Source: Penicillus capitatus (taxonomy: Eukaryota > Chlorophyta). Taken from it: a DNA stretch of 64,000 bases. The translations under genes and the position numbers were made by a program. Positions within the stretch are counted from its first letter, which is position 1, and each line of letters opens with the position of its first letter. Positions 61,354-64,000 of the stretch are shown in pieces. The notes under the pieces were generated by a model. That model searched no databases and was not told the DNA's origin. It saw only the letters and a list, made by a program, of their open reading frames with translations. The DNA lies in the NCBI GenBank assembly GCA_965649825.1, contig OZ287698.1, positions 682,001-746,000 on the forward strand. Direction: 5' to 3'.

Positions 61354-63155
61354 ATGCAGCTACCTGAGGTAGCAGCGTTATTGTCCTTCGCTGCGTTAGA
61401 CGATGCGTACAAAGTGGCCTCCTGCGACGAGGTCTTACAAAAAACGGGTGCAGTAATTCGGACGTTTCATCACAGAGTGTCACACTATGACGCAGGATTC
61501 GTGGAAACGACCCAACTTACGGGACTCTCTATCTTCGGGTTCCTCAAAAACAAAGAGTACATCTGCGTTCAGGAATTTCAGCTTCTTCTGCAGTCTCTTG
61601 ACCTGAAGACCGATGATAGGTCACTCTTGCCCGGAAAGATACTCTATTGGAAAATACGGTTTTAGAGGCCGACCTTATGACATCGCTGTGCTCGGCAAAG
61701 TGGCCAGTGCTTTAGCTCACGGAGGACACTGTATTCCGTGCAGCACCGTCGCTCTTTTTCTGTGCTTTATCATCATTCTTCCCCCTCTAGAACACTGTAC
61801 ATCTATGGTTGAGACTATCACCAGGTACCCTGTGTGCCATTGCGATTTCAAAGGATGCGTGTAACAGGAGAGAGATGCACAATCGCTCAGGACTAACAAA
61901 GGAAGAAATCTTGAGTCTCGTTCCACATCTCATCGTCGTATCTTACGCCGCATCAATTCTGGTGAATCCGATACGGGATCCAATGTCTGCCGATCGGGTC
62001 CGCGGCTTTTTTTGTGCGAAGCGCAGTTTGAAAGAGTGATGTGTAGAGATCAGGAAGTCTGAGCTTCATAACGACGCAGCATGTACTGTCAGGCGTGGCA
62101 GAAACAACATTCAACAGCTTTCTGGCGCCCAATGATATGGAATTATTGCCCCTGACGAAACTGTTTGACTATCTCGAAGCATGTGCTAGGAATCTCTCAA
62201 ATCTGATGCTGCGACAGACGCTTCTGGAACAAGAAGTCTTCCGACAGACGTCCTGTTCTGACGATGATGCATCGATGTATCTAATGATTTCGCAGTCCAA
62301 AGGACTCATGCAGAAGTACTCTTTCCCTCTGGCCGTTGTTCGATGCTGGGATGCAACTGTGACAGATACGTCAAGGATCCGGATGCGCTTGATAGCGTCA
62401 TGGACGAAGTCTGGAGAAGCTCCGTGGCAGACTATGCCAAAACCCAGACCAGCGAGGCAACCAGGCTTCCGTCTGAGAGATTAGGACAGATAACGATATT
62501 ACCTGAAGCATCTAATACTACGATAGACAGTGAAATACCGTGTCCAGAAGAGGCAGATGTGCCAGACACACACCAGGTGGAAAATCAGGCGTCGCCACGA
62601 GGAGTACACCGGATTAGCATCCCTCAGAACACGGCAAGGGCTCATGGCTCCAGAGCAGAACCGCAGCTCAATGCTCAGAACCAGGTAAGAAATCTAGATC
62701 TTTTTGAGAGGCCATGCATTGGTGTTTGCGATGGTTTCCAGAACGATATGCTCCAAGGGATTCTTCAGACGGCTGGAGACTTAGGACAGAGACTCTTTCT
62801 CTTGACCTTGGGCCGTTTTCTTCTTTTCTTGGCCTTTCTGTACGGAACGGCCGCAATTGGTGTTGCCTTAGTAATACATGCCGGATTCAGCATCGCCCTC
62901 AGTCTTCTTTGCACCGGAGGCGTTGTCGTCTTGGCGGCGGCGGCTGCTTTCTACATCTCAATAAGAAAGTGGAACTCAGGAGGCGATGAAACAACCAGAC
63001 GAACTTATGGCGCCATACAAACAAATCTTGTGCGTGCAGCCGTTGAAGAAATTGCACGAGAAGACGGGAGAGGCGGAATTCCGCCTGCTGTTAAGACCAT
63101 TATCGAATCCCTTGTTGCCCAAGGGTCCCATCCTAGCATGATGCCTGTCCAGTAG
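61354..63155 (+). CDS. Unidentified multi-exon membrane protein
   Basis: Not recognised. A first exon starts MQLPEVAALLSFAALDDAYK and includes TGLSIFGFLKNKEYICVQEF. Short exons follow around 61650-62040 (TLCAIAISKDACNRREMHNR; LVPHLIVVSYAASILVNPIR), then a soluble helical segment (MELLPLTKLFDYLEACARN). The last exon encodes a polar region, two adjacent membrane helices (LFLLTLGRFLLFLAFLYGTA and a following Ala/Val-rich one) and a conserved-looking cytosolic tail (GIPPAVKTIIESLVAQGSHP). The exact intron borders between 61620 and 62400 are not resolved, so this could be two genes. Confidence 0.4.
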
Positions 63156-63220
63156 GACTATGCGCTTCTCGCATTTTCGCGTATCGTATGTATCTCATGC
63201 AGGAGACGAGTAACGCAGAC

Positions 63221-63666
63221 GATGGAATCGGAAGATGATGTGCCGCCGAGGAATGCTCGAGTACCCTGTTCCGAAATAGAGCCCTCTCAACTACCAAGTA
63301 CGTCGATTCTCGAGTGTGATCATTGCCTACAGTGTGATGTTAGATGGGGGTTGTCAGAGGCAAACGGTTGGAACGGGCCCCAGTGACGACTCGGTCTCAT
63401 CAAGGCTCCGAGGAATCGTCTCCACCGTCGGAAAGGAGGTGATCACAATTATTTCACTTTTTCTTGAGTCGCGGCTGGATTCCCTGCAGATTGCTGCGCA
63501 CTTTAACAACGATTCAACTCGGGGCGGTCAAAGCAGTGTGCAGAGTGGAGTGCGGCCAACAAACTCCCAAGCCTCCGCAATGACCTCGTGTAGGCTCGAA
63601 ATTCAGGAACAGACCTCTCGGGAAAGATTGTTGAACGCCTACCCTCACATGAGAAATAACCAGTGA
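63221..63666 (+). CDS. Small hypothetical protein
   Basis: An ATG at 63221 (MESEDDVPPRNARVPCSEIE) is followed by a possible intron ending near 63358. A frame without stop continues to 63666 with one mildly hydrophobic segment (VITIISLFLESRLDSLQ). No family is recognised. It could instead be the 3' part of the preceding membrane protein. Confidence 0.25.
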
Positions 63667-64000
63667 ATTGACTTATTCTTTCTGTTTATGATGTGTCCGT
63701 TCTGTGAATTTTTCCACTTTGTCTCCGAAAGCGACTTTGCACATGTGTTGCGCTCTATGACTTTTTGGAAGATTTTCCGCAGTAAGTTCTGTTGATGTAA
63801 TGGGTCATGTGTTTCTTCCGCTACAGGTGTTTTTCGATGGTGTTAGCGCGTCAGTGAGATGCTTCTTCCCGATCTATAGATCGTCGCCGACCTGGGCATC
63901 GCCCAATAGATCTAAAATAGCATGCACGAGGTTTCGGAGAACGTTATCTTGTACGTCTTCCGCCTTCCAATATTAAGAATGACTATGTCTTCGTCTTTGC
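63667..64000. other. Right edge, no supported feature
   Basis: No supported reading frame or motif in the last 330 bases. Confidence 0.4.

Overview
The window is nuclear DNA of a small, compact eukaryote, most likely a protist or alga. The genes are split by very short spliceosomal introns (mostly 35-65 nt) and encode typically eukaryotic proteins: importin beta, SMC3, WDR36/UTP21, DBP5, FIGNL1 and eIF1. A plant-type CAAX/CPBP membrane protease with a transit-peptide-like N-terminus and a pyruvate phosphate dikinase fit an alga or a lineage that once had a plastid, but the species cannot be named from sequence alone.

Layout. 1-10.5 kb is gene-poor. It holds one secreted CAP-domain protein, a triple 30-bp repeat and a decayed LINE fragment. 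10.6-37 kb is gene-dense: a ShK-containing glycosyltransferase, importin beta, PPDK, UTP21, an unidentified 824-aa protein, NAD synthetase, DBP5, FIGNL1, an uncertain membrane protein, a transmembrane RING E3 ligase with an EGF-like ectodomain, eIF1 and an EF-hand protein. 37.7-43.8 kb is one large gene for a polymorphic-outer-membrane-protein-like beta-helix surface receptor with a multi-pass membrane tail. 43.8-47.6 kb is AT-rich and appears empty. 47.6-54.1 kb is a complete, apparently very young Ty3/gypsy-type LTR retrotransposon inserted in a 44-bp tandem repeat. 55.2-63.7 kb holds SMC3, the CPBP protease and one or two unidentified genes.

Genes are packed tightly: two divergent pairs have start codons only 64 and 77 bp apart, and tandem or convergent neighbours are about 50-220 bp apart. 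At least eight of the roughly sixty to seventy introns I could resolve by reading-frame continuity and family alignment begin with GC rather than GT.

The most unusual object is the retrotransposon. Its 1030-aa first ORF carries, in front of a conventional Gag (zinc knuckle) and protease, about 590 residues with a signal-peptide-like start, a degenerate AAA+/torsin-like region and a cluster of hydrophobic helices. Pol follows in the -1 frame behind a textbook A AAA AAC slippery heptamer placed directly before the Gag stop codon. All domain calls were made by eye from motifs; no database search was run.
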